45,658 nt of DNA from Clostridia bacterium (GCA_017427525.1 JAFRSP010000012.1:1-45658), one strand, 5' to 3'. Shown: positions 17,231 to 25,666, numbered from the stretch's first letter. Numbers and translations are program-made. The notes: generated by a model not told the origin, from the sequence alone.

Positions 17231-17794
17231 TCAGAAGGCGAAGAGGATTCCAATCGCGGCGGCGCAGGCGATATAGCAAATGGGGTGCAGCTTGAATTTG
17301 CGGATGGCAAAGAAGAAGAGACCGAAAAAGAGTAGCTTGCGCAGATCAAACAGATCGTTCAGCAGGCCGGTTTCCCGGAAACGGTCCAGATGCAGCATGG
17401 TCACCTTGACCACGCCGATGCCGGCAGCCGCGATCAGGCCGGTCACGGCGGGACGCAGGCCGTAAAAGGCCGCGTCGACGACTCTGTTGCCGCGGAATTT
17501 CTCAAGCGATTTTGAAACTGCCACCACGATCACGATGGCGGGCAGCACCTCGCCCATAGTGGCGATCACACCGCCCCAGAAGCCGGCGACGGTGCAGCCC
17601 ACATAGGTGGCCATGTTGATGCCGATCGGACCGGGCGTGGATTCCGAAATGGCGACCATATCGGTGATCAGAGCAGGCGAAAACCAGCCGGTGGATTCCG
17701 AGAGCCGCTGCAAAAAGGGCAGAGTCGCCATGCCGCCGCCGATGGCGAAAAGGCCGATCTTAAAAAACTCCCAGAAAAGCTGCAAATAGATCAT
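17231..17794 (-). CDS. Chromate transporter family (ChrA half, second subunit)
   Basis: 187 residues, a short-chain CHR protein with one CHR domain of about six membrane helices. The motif GLFAIGGGMATLPFLQ near the N terminus and STPGPIGINMATYVG are typical of the family. Its ATG overlaps the stop of the preceding half by four bases (ATGA), so the two halves are made together and probably pair as a heterodimer. Named for chromate efflux, but many clostridial pairs have no known substrate. Confidence 0.9.
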   Translation of the reverse strand: MIYLQLFWEFFKIGLFAIGGGMATLPFLQRLSESTGWFSPALITDMVAISESTPGPIGINMATYVGCTVAGFWGGVIATMGEVLPAIVIVVAVSKSLEKFRGNRVVDAAFYGLRPAVTGLIAAAGIGVVKVTMLHLDRFRETGLLNDLFDLRKLLFFGLFFFAIRKFKLHPICYIACAAAIGILFAF

Positions 17795-18348
17795 ACGGCA
17801 GTTTCCTCCTCAGAGGGGCGCCTGACCTTTGCCGCGATTCCGACCAGCGCGGAGGTGACGACCAACAGAATGGGAGAGATGCGGGTGAAGAGGCTGAGCG
17901 CCAGAATGGAGAAGCAGATCGTCATCCCGAGAGGGTCTTTGACCCCCTTTTTCCAGAGGCTGAGCACGGCGTCCAGAATCAGGGCGACCACGCAGACCGA
18001 GATTCCCGCCAGAGCATGCTGCACATAGGGGTTGTCCTGCACGTTTTTGAGGAAGACGGCGATGAGCGAGATGATGAGGATGCAGGGCGAGGCCACCCCG
18101 AGCGCGGCGGCCACGGCGCCGGGCAGCCGGCGCTGCCGATAGCCGAGGAAAACCGCGACATTGACCGCGATCAGGCCGGGCAGGCCCTGACTGAGGGCAT
18201 AGTAGTCGAGGATGGTCTCTTCGTCGACCCAATGGTGGTTTTCGACGATCTCTCGCCGCAAGATGGGCAGCATAGCATAGCCGCCGCCAAAGGTCACGGC
18301 CCCCATGCGAAAAAAGAGGAGATAGATGGTCATCAGCTCGTGGAGCAA
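17791..18348 (-). CDS. Chromate transporter family (ChrA half, first subunit)
   Basis: 185 residues, the partner short CHR protein. Motifs: GAVTFGGGYAMLPILRREIV and SQGLPGLIAVNVAVFLGYR, with six predicted helices. The gene is preceded by a promoter at 18442-18470 and overlaps the next half by four bases. The two halves likely insert in opposite orientations, as established for CHR pairs. Substrate not provable from sequence. Confidence 0.9.
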   Translation of the reverse strand: MLHELMTIYLLFFRMGAVTFGGGYAMLPILRREIVENHHWVDEETILDYYALSQGLPGLIAVNVAVFLGYRQRRLPGAVAAALGVASPCILIISLIAVFLKNVQDNPYVQHALAGISVCVVALILDAVLSLWKKGVKDPLGMTICFSILALSLFTRISPILLVVTSALVGIAAKVRRPSEEETAV

Positions 18349-18441
18349 GAAAATCCCTCCCTTAAAACAAGGTGAAGCAGCGCTCAGCCGGATCCGGAAA
18401 CAGCCGCAGGATCGGGCCTGCAGGGGCAGTTCCCTGGTTTC

Positions 18442-18470
18442 ACGCTACCATTGCATATGGGATTTGTCAA
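18442..18470 (-). promoter_or_regulatory. Promoter of the ChrA pair
   Basis: On minus TTGACA (18470-18465), 17-base spacer, TGG-TAGCGT (-10 18447-18442). Perfect -35, weak -10 helped by an extended TG. Confidence 0.6.
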
Positions 18471-18545
18471 TGGTTTTTTGGGGATTCGGGTAAGACGGAC
18501 GACCGCCCGGAACAAAGGGGTGGAGAGAAAAACCGGCGAAGGAAA

Positions 18546-18587
18546 AAGAACCGTTTGAGGTCCGAATGAGAGCCCCAAACGGTTCTT
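18546..18587 (-). terminator. Terminator of the 630-residue membrane protein gene
   Basis: AAGAACCGTTTG (18546-18557) pairs with CAAACGGTTCTT (18576-18587); on minus the stem runs into TTTTTCC. Confidence 0.8.
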
Positions 18588-18652
18588 GCAGCAAGATGCG
18601 GTTTGTTTCAGACAGGGGAGTGCGAAAGGGAAAAGCCCTTGCAGGGGCCGGC

Positions 18653-20545
18653 TCAGGCCGGTTCTCCCTCTGCCTCGACTTCGGGAGAGGGACTGTCGGG
18701 CTCCGGTTGCTCCTGTACGGGCGGGAGCTCAGGGGCCGTGGTCTGCGGGACGCTTTCGAGGGCGAGAGCGAGCACGGTCGTGAGCGGCTCTTCCGGTCCA
18801 CAGCGGAGCACAACCTGATCGCCCGGGTTGAGCAGCACCGCGGCAGGGGTGCGCGCGGCCGAAACGACGAACCAGACCGATTCGTCTTCGAGACGCAGGT
18901 AGTACATGCTGGTGCCGTTGATCACCGAGGAGCGGATCTCTACGATGCGCCCCGTGACGGTGCGGATCTCATCGGGCGACAGGCCGGAATCTTCGTCTTC
19001 AATGGGCAGATCACTGATCTCGCCGCTGTAGAGATCGTTTTCGGAAAGCAGTTCGAGATAGCGGCGTTCGGTTTCGGCGATGGAGGAGCCAGTGGCCACG
19101 ATCTGATAGCGGCTGACGTTGACCATGGCATACATCTTCACCAGCCCTGCATCATCCTTGAGGGCGATCACATAGGTCGGCTGTTCGCCGATATTGAGCA
19201 GCAGCGGGAAGGTGGCGTCATAGCCGAGGTGCTGTACCGCACCTCGTGCCGAGTTCATAGCGGAATACTCTTCGGCGCCGGCGATGGAGTAGAATTTGGT
19301 GGCTTTTGTGCGCATGTTGCTTAAGATGAATCCGATATTGGACTCGTCCCGGCCGACCGAGGTGATGCCGGTGTACATATACACGTCGTCCCCCAGCGCG
19401 ATATAGTTATAGCCTTCCGTGGTCATCACCACGTTGCGCTGTCCGAAGGTGGCATTCCAGAAACCGTTTGAATACTTGCCGAAGTAGTCGTACTGATTGA
19501 TGATGAGCTCGGGGTCAAACACGTTGTCCACCCAGGCAGGAACCTGCTCCACGGGGTAGTATTCGCTCTCTCCGGTCACGGCGTTGAGCAATACGGCGCC
19601 GGCCACGTCGTCGCCGCCGAAGAGGCCGATCCGCTTGACCACGCGGGAGGCGATCCAGTAGGGAACCCCCTGCTCGTCCACCTCAAAATCGATGGAGCCA
19701 AACAGGAAGGTCGGATATTGGAAGCGCAGCGTGCGGTAGACATTGCGGAAGAAGGGCTCGCTTCCCGAGAAGTGGATTCCGTCCAGCCCGAGATCTGAGA
19801 GGCGGACCACCTCAACCTCCTGCGTGATCATATCGATCAGCAGATAGGCGGGAAGGCCGGAGCGGTGGTTATTGAACCACTTGAAGAGGTCGCCGTAGAG
19901 CAGCGGCGTTGCGCGCACGGGGCGACCGTGATAGTTGATCTGCGTGTAGTTGTTTGCCACCTCAAACTGGCTGACCATATCGGCCAGCGTACCCAGCTTG
20001 CGGTCGCCCAGCTTCTGGGCGCTCGCCTTGTCGAGCAGGGGGATCTGGTTGTAGGTCACGGCGCCCACATCCTGGGTGAATTCGCCCTCCTCCACCTCGA
20101 TCAGACGGCAGTAGTCGGAGGAGCGCAGAATGGGCGCGCCCAGCAGGGAGCCGATCCCTGCGATCACCACAAGCGCGGCGAGGATGCCGATGGGAAAGAA
20201 GAGGGGAAGGGTGGATTTGAGCTTGCCCCGCATCCCGTCTTCAGGCTCTACCTTCTGCCAGCGGCTGCGCACCACGAGCGGGATGCGCACTACCGTCCAG
20301 AGCACCAGAACCATGGCGATATAGGAGTAGAATTCCTCGGCGTGGAGATTGATGGCCGGAAGCATGAAGTAGAACAGAACGAGGGCGCCGATCAGCGTGA
20401 TCAAAAGAGCCTTGAGCTCGCCGTGGCGCACCTGACGGACCGGCTTTGGCGGCTTGGGAGGCTTCGGCTCTCCCTCTTCCGGAGATCTTCTGAAGTTTTT
20501 CATCTGGTTGAACAGGTCTTGCCAGTTCGACGATTGACGGTCCAA
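18653..20545 (-). CDS. Conserved membrane protein of unknown function
   Basis: 630 residues from TTG 20545 (AAAGGAGG 8 bases upstream; the frame is open further up without coding character). N-terminal cytosolic 40 residues rich in Pro/Lys, membrane helices at about 44-64, 74-92 and 113-135, then a domain of some 450 residues that recalls a beta-rich, duplicated fold (LLYGDLFKWFNNH, YLLIDMITQEVEVV, YPVEQVPAWVDNVF, YIALGDDVYMYTGITS), and a Pro/Glu/Ser-rich tail. I recognise no characterised family. Single-gene transcript; its promoter shares a -35 with the divergent deacylase gene. Confidence 0.75.
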   Translation of the reverse strand: MDRQSSNWQDLFNQMKNFRRSPEEGEPKPPKPPKPVRQVRHGELKALLITLIGALVLFYFMLPAINLHAEEFYSYIAMVLVLWTVVRIPLVVRSRWQKVEPEDGMRGKLKSTLPLFFPIGILAALVVIAGIGSLLGAPILRSSDYCRLIEVEEGEFTQDVGAVTYNQIPLLDKASAQKLGDRKLGTLADMVSQFEVANNYTQINYHGRPVRATPLLYGDLFKWFNNHRSGLPAYLLIDMITQEVEVVRLSDLGLDGIHFSGSEPFFRNVYRTLRFQYPTFLFGSIDFEVDEQGVPYWIASRVVKRIGLFGGDDVAGAVLLNAVTGESEYYPVEQVPAWVDNVFDPELIINQYDYFGKYSNGFWNATFGQRNVVMTTEGYNYIALGDDVYMYTGITSVGRDESNIGFILSNMRTKATKFYSIAGAEEYSAMNSARGAVQHLGYDATFPLLLNIGEQPTYVIALKDDAGLVKMYAMVNVSRYQIVATGSSIAETERRYLELLSENDLYSGEISDLPIEDEDSGLSPDEIRTVTGRIVEIRSSVINGTSMYYLRLEDESVWFVVSAARTPAAVLLNPGDQVVLRCGPEEPLTTVLALALESVPQTTAPELPPVQEQPEPDSPSPEVEAEGEPA

Positions 20546-20637
20546 ATCAAGTTCCTCCTTTGGAAAAACAAATGGGCGGCAGTCGCACACGATCAGGATG
20601 GAACAGAGGACTGCATAAAAACTGCCCGATTATCACA

Positions 20638-20666
20638 AGTATACCACGTTTTGGCGGGTTTTACAA
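20638..20666 (-). promoter_or_regulatory. Promoter of the 630-residue protein gene
   Basis: On minus TTGTAA (20666-20661), 17-base spacer, TATACT (20643-20638). The -35 overlaps by five bases the -35 of the divergent plus-strand promoter. Confidence 0.7.
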
Positions 20667-20688
20667 CGCCGGAGCAATATGCTATACT
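20660..20688 (+). promoter_or_regulatory. Promoter of the DTD2-like gene
   Basis: TTTACA (20660-20665), 17-base spacer, TATACT (20683-20688), 110 bases before the GTG start. Confidence 0.75.
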
Positions 20689-20797
20689 GAATCCTGTCAA
20701 AGGACAAAGGGAGACAAAACAGAGGAGGGAGCTGTCCCGGGCATGCAATGCTTTGCGCCGACGAGGCCGCGCTCCTTCCGAAAAGGAGAGAGAAAAC

Positions 20798-21727
20798 GTG
20801 AGAAAGGCCGTGTATTTTTTCTGCGACGACGCCGAACTCGACCCTGTTGCAGCGGGAGTCTTGGAGGTCCTGCGGAACAGCCTGGAGCTGAAAGAAAGCG
20901 GGATCACGGTGGATGGGATGCCGGCTTACGCCTACACCGATGCGCAGGGAGACCGGTTTGATTTTGTGCGCTGCGCCTACTATTTCAGCCATCGGTATGA
21001 GCAGTATCTCCCCATGGCCTGCGAACACTTTTCGGAGTACGACGTGGCAGGCTATATCAATTGGCACGGAGGTGCCAACGCGCCGGACAGGGTGCTGACG
21101 GTGCACTCCATCGGAAACGTGGTGACCGGCCACTTTGCCCCCTCCGACCCCACCTTGATGCACAACCTCATCACCGCCATGGAGGAAGAGCGCGCCGCCG
21201 CAGGGCTTGAGGAGTTCACGGTTCACACCGAGGCCACCCACTGGTCGGGGGCCATCCATGGCAGCGATCCCGCTCTGATTGAGGGATTTCCCGTGCCCAT
21301 CTATGATATCGAGATCGGGAGCGAGCCGGAAACGCTGAAAAACAAAGCGGCGCACGGCGTGCTTGCCCGAACGCTGCTGCGGGTGTTTGAGAAAGACGTC
21401 AGGCCGAAGGTGATCTTCTGCCTGGGTGGCATTCATTTTGACGATAACTATTCCCATGCGCTGCTCCAAAAGGAGCTGCCCATCTCGATCGGGCATTTTC
21501 TGCCCACCATCTGGCTGGTAAACGGCGATTATACCGAGCAGCGGGGGCTGGATTTTCTTGCGCATGCGCTGGAAACCGTGCACGGCGGGGCAGACGCCAT
21601 CGTCTATAACGACAATATGAAAAAGCCGGTCAAAGACTGTGTGCGGCTCTTCGCGCAGAAGACCGGACTTCCTCTGCTCAAGCATCGCCGCCTGCACCAG
21701 CCGCTTGAAATGGAATGGAAGGAATAA
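20798..21727 (+). CDS. Archaeal-type (DTD2/GEK1-like) D-aminoacyl-tRNA deacylase
   Basis: 309 residues from GTG 20798 (AGGAG 9 bases upstream). Expected role: hydrolyse D-amino acids (and perhaps aldehyde adducts) off mischarged tRNA, as known for DTD2/GEK1 of archaea and plants. Family landmarks in order: ANAPDRVLTVHSIGN (94-107), TEATHWSG (144-151, equivalent to the archaeal EATHHGP), PIYDIEIGS (167-175), CLGGIHFDDNYSHAL (208-222, equivalent to GGGHYAP) and ISIGHFLPTIW (229-239). Zinc-binding His residues are thus plausible at 148, 213 and 232. Unusual for a bacterium; a classic dtd lies 7.5 kb away. An M20 peptidase follows. Confidence 0.75.
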   Translation: MRKAVYFFCDDAELDPVAAGVLEVLRNSLELKESGITVDGMPAYAYTDAQGDRFDFVRCAYYFSHRYEQYLPMACEHFSEYDVAGYINWHGGANAPDRVLTVHSIGNVVTGHFAPSDPTLMHNLITAMEEERAAAGLEEFTVHTEATHWSGAIHGSDPALIEGFPVPIYDIEIGSEPETLKNKAAHGVLARTLLRVFEKDVRPKVIFCLGGIHFDDNYSHALLQKELPISIGHFLPTIWLVNGDYTEQRGLDFLAHALETVHGGADAIVYNDNMKKPVKDCVRLFAQKTGLPLLKHRRLHQPLEMEWKE

Positions 21728-21820
21728 GGGCAGGCGGTAGAGAATCTGTGAAGAGACTGCCGATTCTCTGCGGGAGCACGGGCAGGCCGCACACAAAGAG
21801 AGACAAACGTTGCGCCTTGC

Positions 21821-21850
21821 TTGAAACAGGGAATTGAAAAGTGGTAAGAT
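21821..21850 (+). promoter_or_regulatory. Possible promoter of the M20 gene
   Basis: TTGAAA (21821-21826), 18-base spacer, TAAGAT (21845-21850). A GC-rich hairpin (GGACA ... GGGG/CCCC ... TGTCC, about 21895-21914) follows in the leader. Confidence 0.5.
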
Positions 21851-21943
21851 AAAAAAGCGATATCCCAGAAGAAGAAAAACGGATCCGGACAAGCGGGGCT
21901 CGCCCCTCCTGTCCGAAACGATATTGAAAAGGGGGTTTTATCC

Positions 21944-23119
21944 GTGGAAAAGACTCTTTCTCTTGCGCAAAAGGAAAAAGAGTATATGATCGCCATGCGT
22001 CGGGAATTCCACCAGAATCCCGAGCCCAGCTCCGAGGAATTCAATACCTGTCGGCGTGTGGTGGAGGAGCTTGAAAAGATAGGCCTGTCGCCGAAGGTCG
22101 TATGCGGCACGGGCGTGATGGTGGAGATCGAAGGGAAGGAAAAGGGGAGAACCATCGCGCTGCGCGCGGATATGGATGCACTCTCGGTGCAGGAGCTCAA
22201 CGACGTTCCCTATAAATCCAAGGTGGACGGTCTGATGCACGCCTGCGGACACGATGGACATACCGCCACGCTGCTGGGCGTTGCCCGCATCCTGAACGAA
22301 TGCCGCAACGAGCTGCGCGGCAAGGTGCGCCTGCTCTTCCAGCCCGCGGAGGAGACCGGAGTGGGAGCCCCAGCCATGGTAGCGGCTGGACTGCTTGACG
22401 ACGCTGACGCTTCGCTTGGCATCCACCTGTGGAGCGGCGTGAAGACCTGCACGATCTCTCTTGAGGCTGGGCCGAGAATGGCGGCTGCCAGCATGTTCCG
22501 ATACAAGATCACCGGAAAGCCCGGGCACGGCGCGCTGCCGCATGAAGGGGTCGACGCCGGCCTTGCCGCCAGCGCCGTCGTGCTCAATTTCCAGTCGATC
22601 GTCAGCAGGGAATTTCCCGCGACCAAACCCCTTGTGATCACAGTGGGCAAGATCTCAAGCGGGTCCCGCTGGAACGTCATCGCCAGCGAAGCCGTGATCG
22701 AGGGCACGGTCCGATGCTTCGACGCCGAGATCTTCCGGCAGGTGCCGGATGTGATGTGGCGGGTGGTCAAGGAGACGGCAGCGGCCTATCGCTGCGAGGC
22801 GGAGATCCTCGAGGTCCGCACCCTCACGCTGCCCTGCGTCAATCCCGAAAAGGCTTCGGCCCGCGCCGCCGCCGCCGCAAAGAAGCTGTTCGGGGAAGAG
22901 GGGATCTCCCTGTATCCGCTTCAGATGGGCGCGGAGGACTACTCCTATATGATGGAGAAGGTGCCGGATTCCCTGATTGCGTTTGTCGGAATCGGCAACC
23001 CCGAAAAGGGAAGCGACGTGCCGCACCATGCCGGCAATTTCCAGATCGATGAGGATGCGCTGCCGGTGTCGGCCGCCTTCTACGCACAGTATGCGATCGA
23101 CTATCTGAACGAAGAATAA
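21944..23119 (+). CDS. M20-family amidohydrolase (hippurate hydrolase/aminoacylase-like)
   Basis: 391 residues from GTG 21944 (AAGGGGG upstream). Metal-dependent hydrolase that cleaves N-acyl or N-aminoacyl amides. Metal and catalytic landmarks: RADMDAL (75-81), HACGHDGH (99-106, with the subfamily's Cys101), PAEETGVGA with Glu136/Glu137, LGIHLWSG and the C-terminal PHHAGNF histidine. The lid/dimerisation domain (about 185-295) includes KPGHGALPHEGVD. The M20D subfamily includes IAA-amino acid, hippurate and N-acetyl-diaminopimelate hydrolases; substrate undecided. Follows the deacylase gene by 216 bases. Confidence 0.9.
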   Translation: MEKTLSLAQKEKEYMIAMRREFHQNPEPSSEEFNTCRRVVEELEKIGLSPKVVCGTGVMVEIEGKEKGRTIALRADMDALSVQELNDVPYKSKVDGLMHACGHDGHTATLLGVARILNECRNELRGKVRLLFQPAEETGVGAPAMVAAGLLDDADASLGIHLWSGVKTCTISLEAGPRMAAASMFRYKITGKPGHGALPHEGVDAGLAASAVVLNFQSIVSREFPATKPLVITVGKISSGSRWNVIASEAVIEGTVRCFDAEIFRQVPDVMWRVVKETAAAYRCEAEILEVRTLTLPCVNPEKASARAAAAAKKLFGEEGISLYPLQMGAEDYSYMMEKVPDSLIAFVGIGNPEKGSDVPHHAGNFQIDEDALPVSAAFYAQYAIDYLNEE

Positions 23120-23193
23120 TTCGCCGCTGGATTAAAAACCCTATATGTATGGCTCCCGCGGTGTTTTGGGAGATGCCCGGGCGTTTGAGAAAA

Positions 23194-23235
23194 AGAGCGC
23201 AGACGGTTTCCTGGTGGAATCGTCTGCGCTTTTTT
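23194..23235 (+). terminator. Terminator after the M20 gene
   Basis: AGCGCAGACG (23196-23205) pairs with CGTCTGCGCT (23221-23230) followed by a T run; an A run precedes, so it may also act on the convergent gene. Confidence 0.85.
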
Positions 23236-23289
23236 CAGGCAGGCAGGGAGGAGAATCAAACACTTCCGCGTGCGGCGCCGTGCAGAGGC

Positions 23290-24114
23290 TCAGCGAAACA
23301 GGGATTCAGGGTCGATAAATTGGCCGTTTCGCAGCGTTTCCAGGTGCAGATGGGGCGGTTCTCCGCATTCGCACAGGGCGCTTTCCCCCACCTGGGCGAT
23401 CACATCGCCCATCTTCACGCTGCCACCGATCCGAATCCCTGCAAGGCCGGTCGGCTGAAGGTTGCAGTATCGGGTCACCGTGCCGCCCTCGTGGGTGATT
23501 TCAACGATCCTGCCGAGCAGGTCGTCGTCGTAGATATCCGTGAGGATGCCGTCGGCCATGGCATGCACAGGGGTGCCGGGGGAGGCTGCGAGGTCGACTC
23601 CGTTGTGGATGCGGTAGTCGGCCAGCGTTTTGCTGTAGACCAGTTCGTCGGCTGACCAGGGCTTGAGGATGCTGCCGTCGATGGGGCGGATGAAGAGCAG
23701 GGAAACGGTGCGGTCGCCGAGCGCCGCGGCTGAAACGGACAAATCATCCGCAAAGTCGGCCTCCTCCTGCCGGGTTGGCACGGGGTCGGCCTGCAGGGCA
23801 GGCGGTGCGGGGGGAGACGAGGGGTCGATGGCCGTTATACGGGGAGTCCCCTCGGAAGAGGCTTCGTAGCGCTCCGGCGACGAAGGGGGTGCGTCGGTTT
23901 CCTCTTCCGACCGGAGGGAAGGGGAATCAGATGCAGAGATACCGCTGTCGGCGGGGGCGGGGAGAGAGAGGCGAAGCTCTTCTTCAGCGCCGGGCGCCAT
24001 GGCGTCATGCAGGGCAAGAAAGGTGGCGCTTCCGGCCGCAAAGGCCCCAACCAGCAACAAGACAGCAAGGGGGAATCCCCTCTTGTGAAACCGAAGTCCA
24101 TTTGATTTTGCCAT
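23290..24114 (-). CDS. spoIIQ: SpoIIQ-like LytM (M23) sporulation protein
   Basis: 274 residues from ATG 24114, chosen because GGAG lies 8 bases upstream; ATG 24120 would be too close. One signal anchor (about 13-33), a low-complexity Ser/Pro/Glu stretch to about 120, then an M23 domain. The stretch ILKPWSADELVYSKTLADYRIHNG fits clostridial SpoIIQ. The zinc/catalytic set HNGVD and HLHLE is complete, as in clostridial SpoIIQ and unlike the inactive Bacillus one. Known role: forespore-membrane partner of SpoIIIAH in the engulfment channel. Assignment to SpoIIQ rather than another M23 protein is by sequence recall. Confidence 0.75.
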   Translation of the reverse strand: MAKSNGLRFHKRGFPLAVLLLVGAFAAGSATFLALHDAMAPGAEEELRLSLPAPADSGISASDSPSLRSEEETDAPPSSPERYEASSEGTPRITAIDPSSPPAPPALQADPVPTRQEEADFADDLSVSAAALGDRTVSLLFIRPIDGSILKPWSADELVYSKTLADYRIHNGVDLAASPGTPVHAMADGILTDIYDDDLLGRIVEITHEGGTVTRYCNLQPTGLAGIRIGGSVKMGDVIAQVGESALCECGEPPHLHLETLRNGQFIDPESLFR

Positions 24115-24199
24115 TGTCATCACTCCTTTTCCTTGCGGCGGCGGCACGCCGCTGTCAAAAAAAGTATTCCCGCCAAAGCGCCTTCTTTATACGGACGGT

Positions 24200-24228
24200 T
24201 TGACAAGCGGGCGGCTTTTTTATATCAT
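24200..24228 (+). promoter_or_regulatory. Promoter of the alkyladenine glycosylase gene
   Basis: TTGACA (24200-24205), 17-base spacer, TATCAT (24223-24228), immediately before AAGGAGG and the ATG at 24249, giving a very short leader. Confidence 0.75.
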
Positions 24229-24248
24229 GACAAAAAAGGAGGCTGCAA

Positions 24249-24908
24249 ATGGGAGATATGCATCGACTGGGGCGGAGCTTCTTCGCGCGGGATGCGCTGG
24301 AGGTTGCCCCCGATCTGTTGGGAAAGCTGGTCGTCCACCGCGTAGGAGACGAAATATTGCGCCTTCGGATCACCGAAACCGAGGCCTACCGCGGCGAGGA
24401 AGACACCGCCTGCCACGCTCACCGGGGGAGGACCAAGCGCACCGAAACGCTCTACCGGGAGCCGGGCGCGATCTATCTCTACCTGTGCTATGGGGTGCAC
24501 TGGATGCTCAACTTTGTCACGGGAGAAGAGGGCAGTCCGCAGGGGGTGCTGATCCGCGCGGCAGAAGGGGCAAAAGGCCCGGGCAGACTGACCAAGGCTC
24601 TGCACTTGAAGGGAGAACTCTGCGGGGAAAACGTGGCAGACTGCGCGCATCTCTGGGTGGAAGACGATGGGTTCCGCTGTCAGGTATGCACCGCGCCCCG
24701 CGTGGGGATTGGCTATGCCTCAGAGCTCGATCGGCAGAGGCTTTGGCGGTTTATCCTGAAGGAGGAGCCCCAGCAGGCAGATGCGCCGGAAATGCCGGCC
24801 TCGGGAAAGGTCGATAAAGCAGACCAAAAGGGAAGCATAGGGAAGAAAAAACAGATGCAGCCCGCGAGAAAGGATTTTGAAGATGAAGATTCTAACCGAG
24901 ATTTTTGA
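24249..24908 (+). CDS. DNA-3-methyladenine glycosylase (AAG/MPG family)
   Basis: 219 residues from ATG 24249 behind AAGGAGG. Base-excision repair: removes alkylated purines and hypoxanthine. Family motifs: FFARDALEVAPDLLGK, the catalytic Glu in ITETEAYRGEEDTACHA, YREPGAIYLYLCYGVHWMLN (tyrosine intercalation region) and GPGRLTKAL. The last 45 residues form a Lys/Gln/Asp-rich tail beyond the usual end of the family, and its final 26 bases overlap the next gene. Tail function unknown. Confidence 0.92.
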   Translation: MGDMHRLGRSFFARDALEVAPDLLGKLVVHRVGDEILRLRITETEAYRGEEDTACHAHRGRTKRTETLYREPGAIYLYLCYGVHWMLNFVTGEEGSPQGVLIRAAEGAKGPGRLTKALHLKGELCGENVADCAHLWVEDDGFRCQVCTAPRVGIGYASELDRQRLWRFILKEEPQQADAPEMPASGKVDKADQKGSIGKKKQMQPARKDFEDEDSNRDF

Positions 24909-25458
24909 AACGCCTGGTGAGCAGAATACCGCCCGAACCCTGGAGCTTGCGGTGAAGGGCGCGCGGGAACTGGGGATTTCCACGATCGTGGTAGCCTCCT
25001 GCTCCGGCCGAACAGTGGATGCGCTGCTGGAGCAGGATCTGACCGGACTGCGTCCCGTCGTCGTCACCCATGCCTATGGCTTTTATGAGGATGGAGAGAA
25101 CGAGCTTCCGGAGGAAAAGCGCAGGCAGTATCTGGAGCGGGGGATTCCGGTCTGCACGGCGGGACATCCCCTCAGCGGAGCGGAGCGCAGTTTGAGCGGC
25201 ACCTTTGGAGCGGCCTATCCCGTGGAGATCATGGCGCACACCCTGCGGCTCTTCGGGCAGGGAACCAAGGTCTGCGTGGAATCCTGTGCTATCGCAGCCG
25301 ATGCGGGAGCGATCCGTCCCGGCGAGCCGGTGATTGCCGTCGGAGGAACAGGCGGCGGAGTGGATACGGCGTTGGTGCTGCGTCCGGCTCACACCAACCG
25401 GCTGCTGCAGGTCCGGCTCGATTATTTTCTGTGCAAGCCAAAGCCCGCCGAGGCATAA
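24883..25458 (+). CDS. Stand-alone pyruvate kinase C-terminal (alpha/beta) domain protein
   Basis: 191 residues from ATG 24883 (AGGA 8 bases upstream; TTG 24877 is an alternative). Corresponds to the C-terminal regulatory domain of pyruvate kinase without the catalytic barrel (COG1751-like). Landmarks: ARTLELAVKGARELGISTIVVASCSGRTVDALL, VVTHAYGF, IMAHTLRLFGQGTKVCVESC and VGGTGGGVDTALVLRP. Function of these free domains is not established; they occur widely in clostridia and archaea. It overlaps the glycosylase gene by 26 bases, so the two are coupled, and is followed by a strong terminator. Confidence 0.85.
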   Translation: MKILTEIFETPGEQNTARTLELAVKGARELGISTIVVASCSGRTVDALLEQDLTGLRPVVVTHAYGFYEDGENELPEEKRRQYLERGIPVCTAGHPLSGAERSLSGTFGAAYPVEIMAHTLRLFGQGTKVCVESCAIAADAGAIRPGEPVIAVGGTGGGVDTALVLRPAHTNRLLQVRLDYFLCKPKPAEA

Positions 25459-25524
25459 AGCCAAGTGGGTAGGGGAGCGCCTCCAAAAGGGGGTCTCCCG
25501 TGGGGAAAAACCGTCAAAGAAAAA

Positions 25525-25560
25525 GCGCGTCCGGTTCCCAAACCGGACGCGCCTCTTCTT
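25525..25560 (+). terminator. Terminator of the glycosylase-PK_C transcript
   Basis: GCGCGTCCGGTT (25525-25536), loop CCCA, AACCGGACGCGC (25541-25552), then CTCTTCTTTT. Confidence 0.85.
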
Positions 25561-25578
25561 TTGCAGGAGGAACAAAAA

Positions 25579-25607
25579 GCCGACTTCACAAAGCCTGTGA
25601 AGTCGGC
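25579..25607 (-). terminator. Terminator of the dtd-MBL-hemZ-zinc-ribbon transcript
   Basis: GCCGACTTCACA (25579-25590), loop, TGTGAAGTCGGC (25596-25607); on minus followed by TTTTTG. Stands back to back with the plus-strand terminator just before it. Confidence 0.85.
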
Positions 25608-25666
25608 CGATCGTGCTTGGAAAAGAACCGCATGCCAAAGAGGTCAGGGCCGCATCCGAATGCGTC

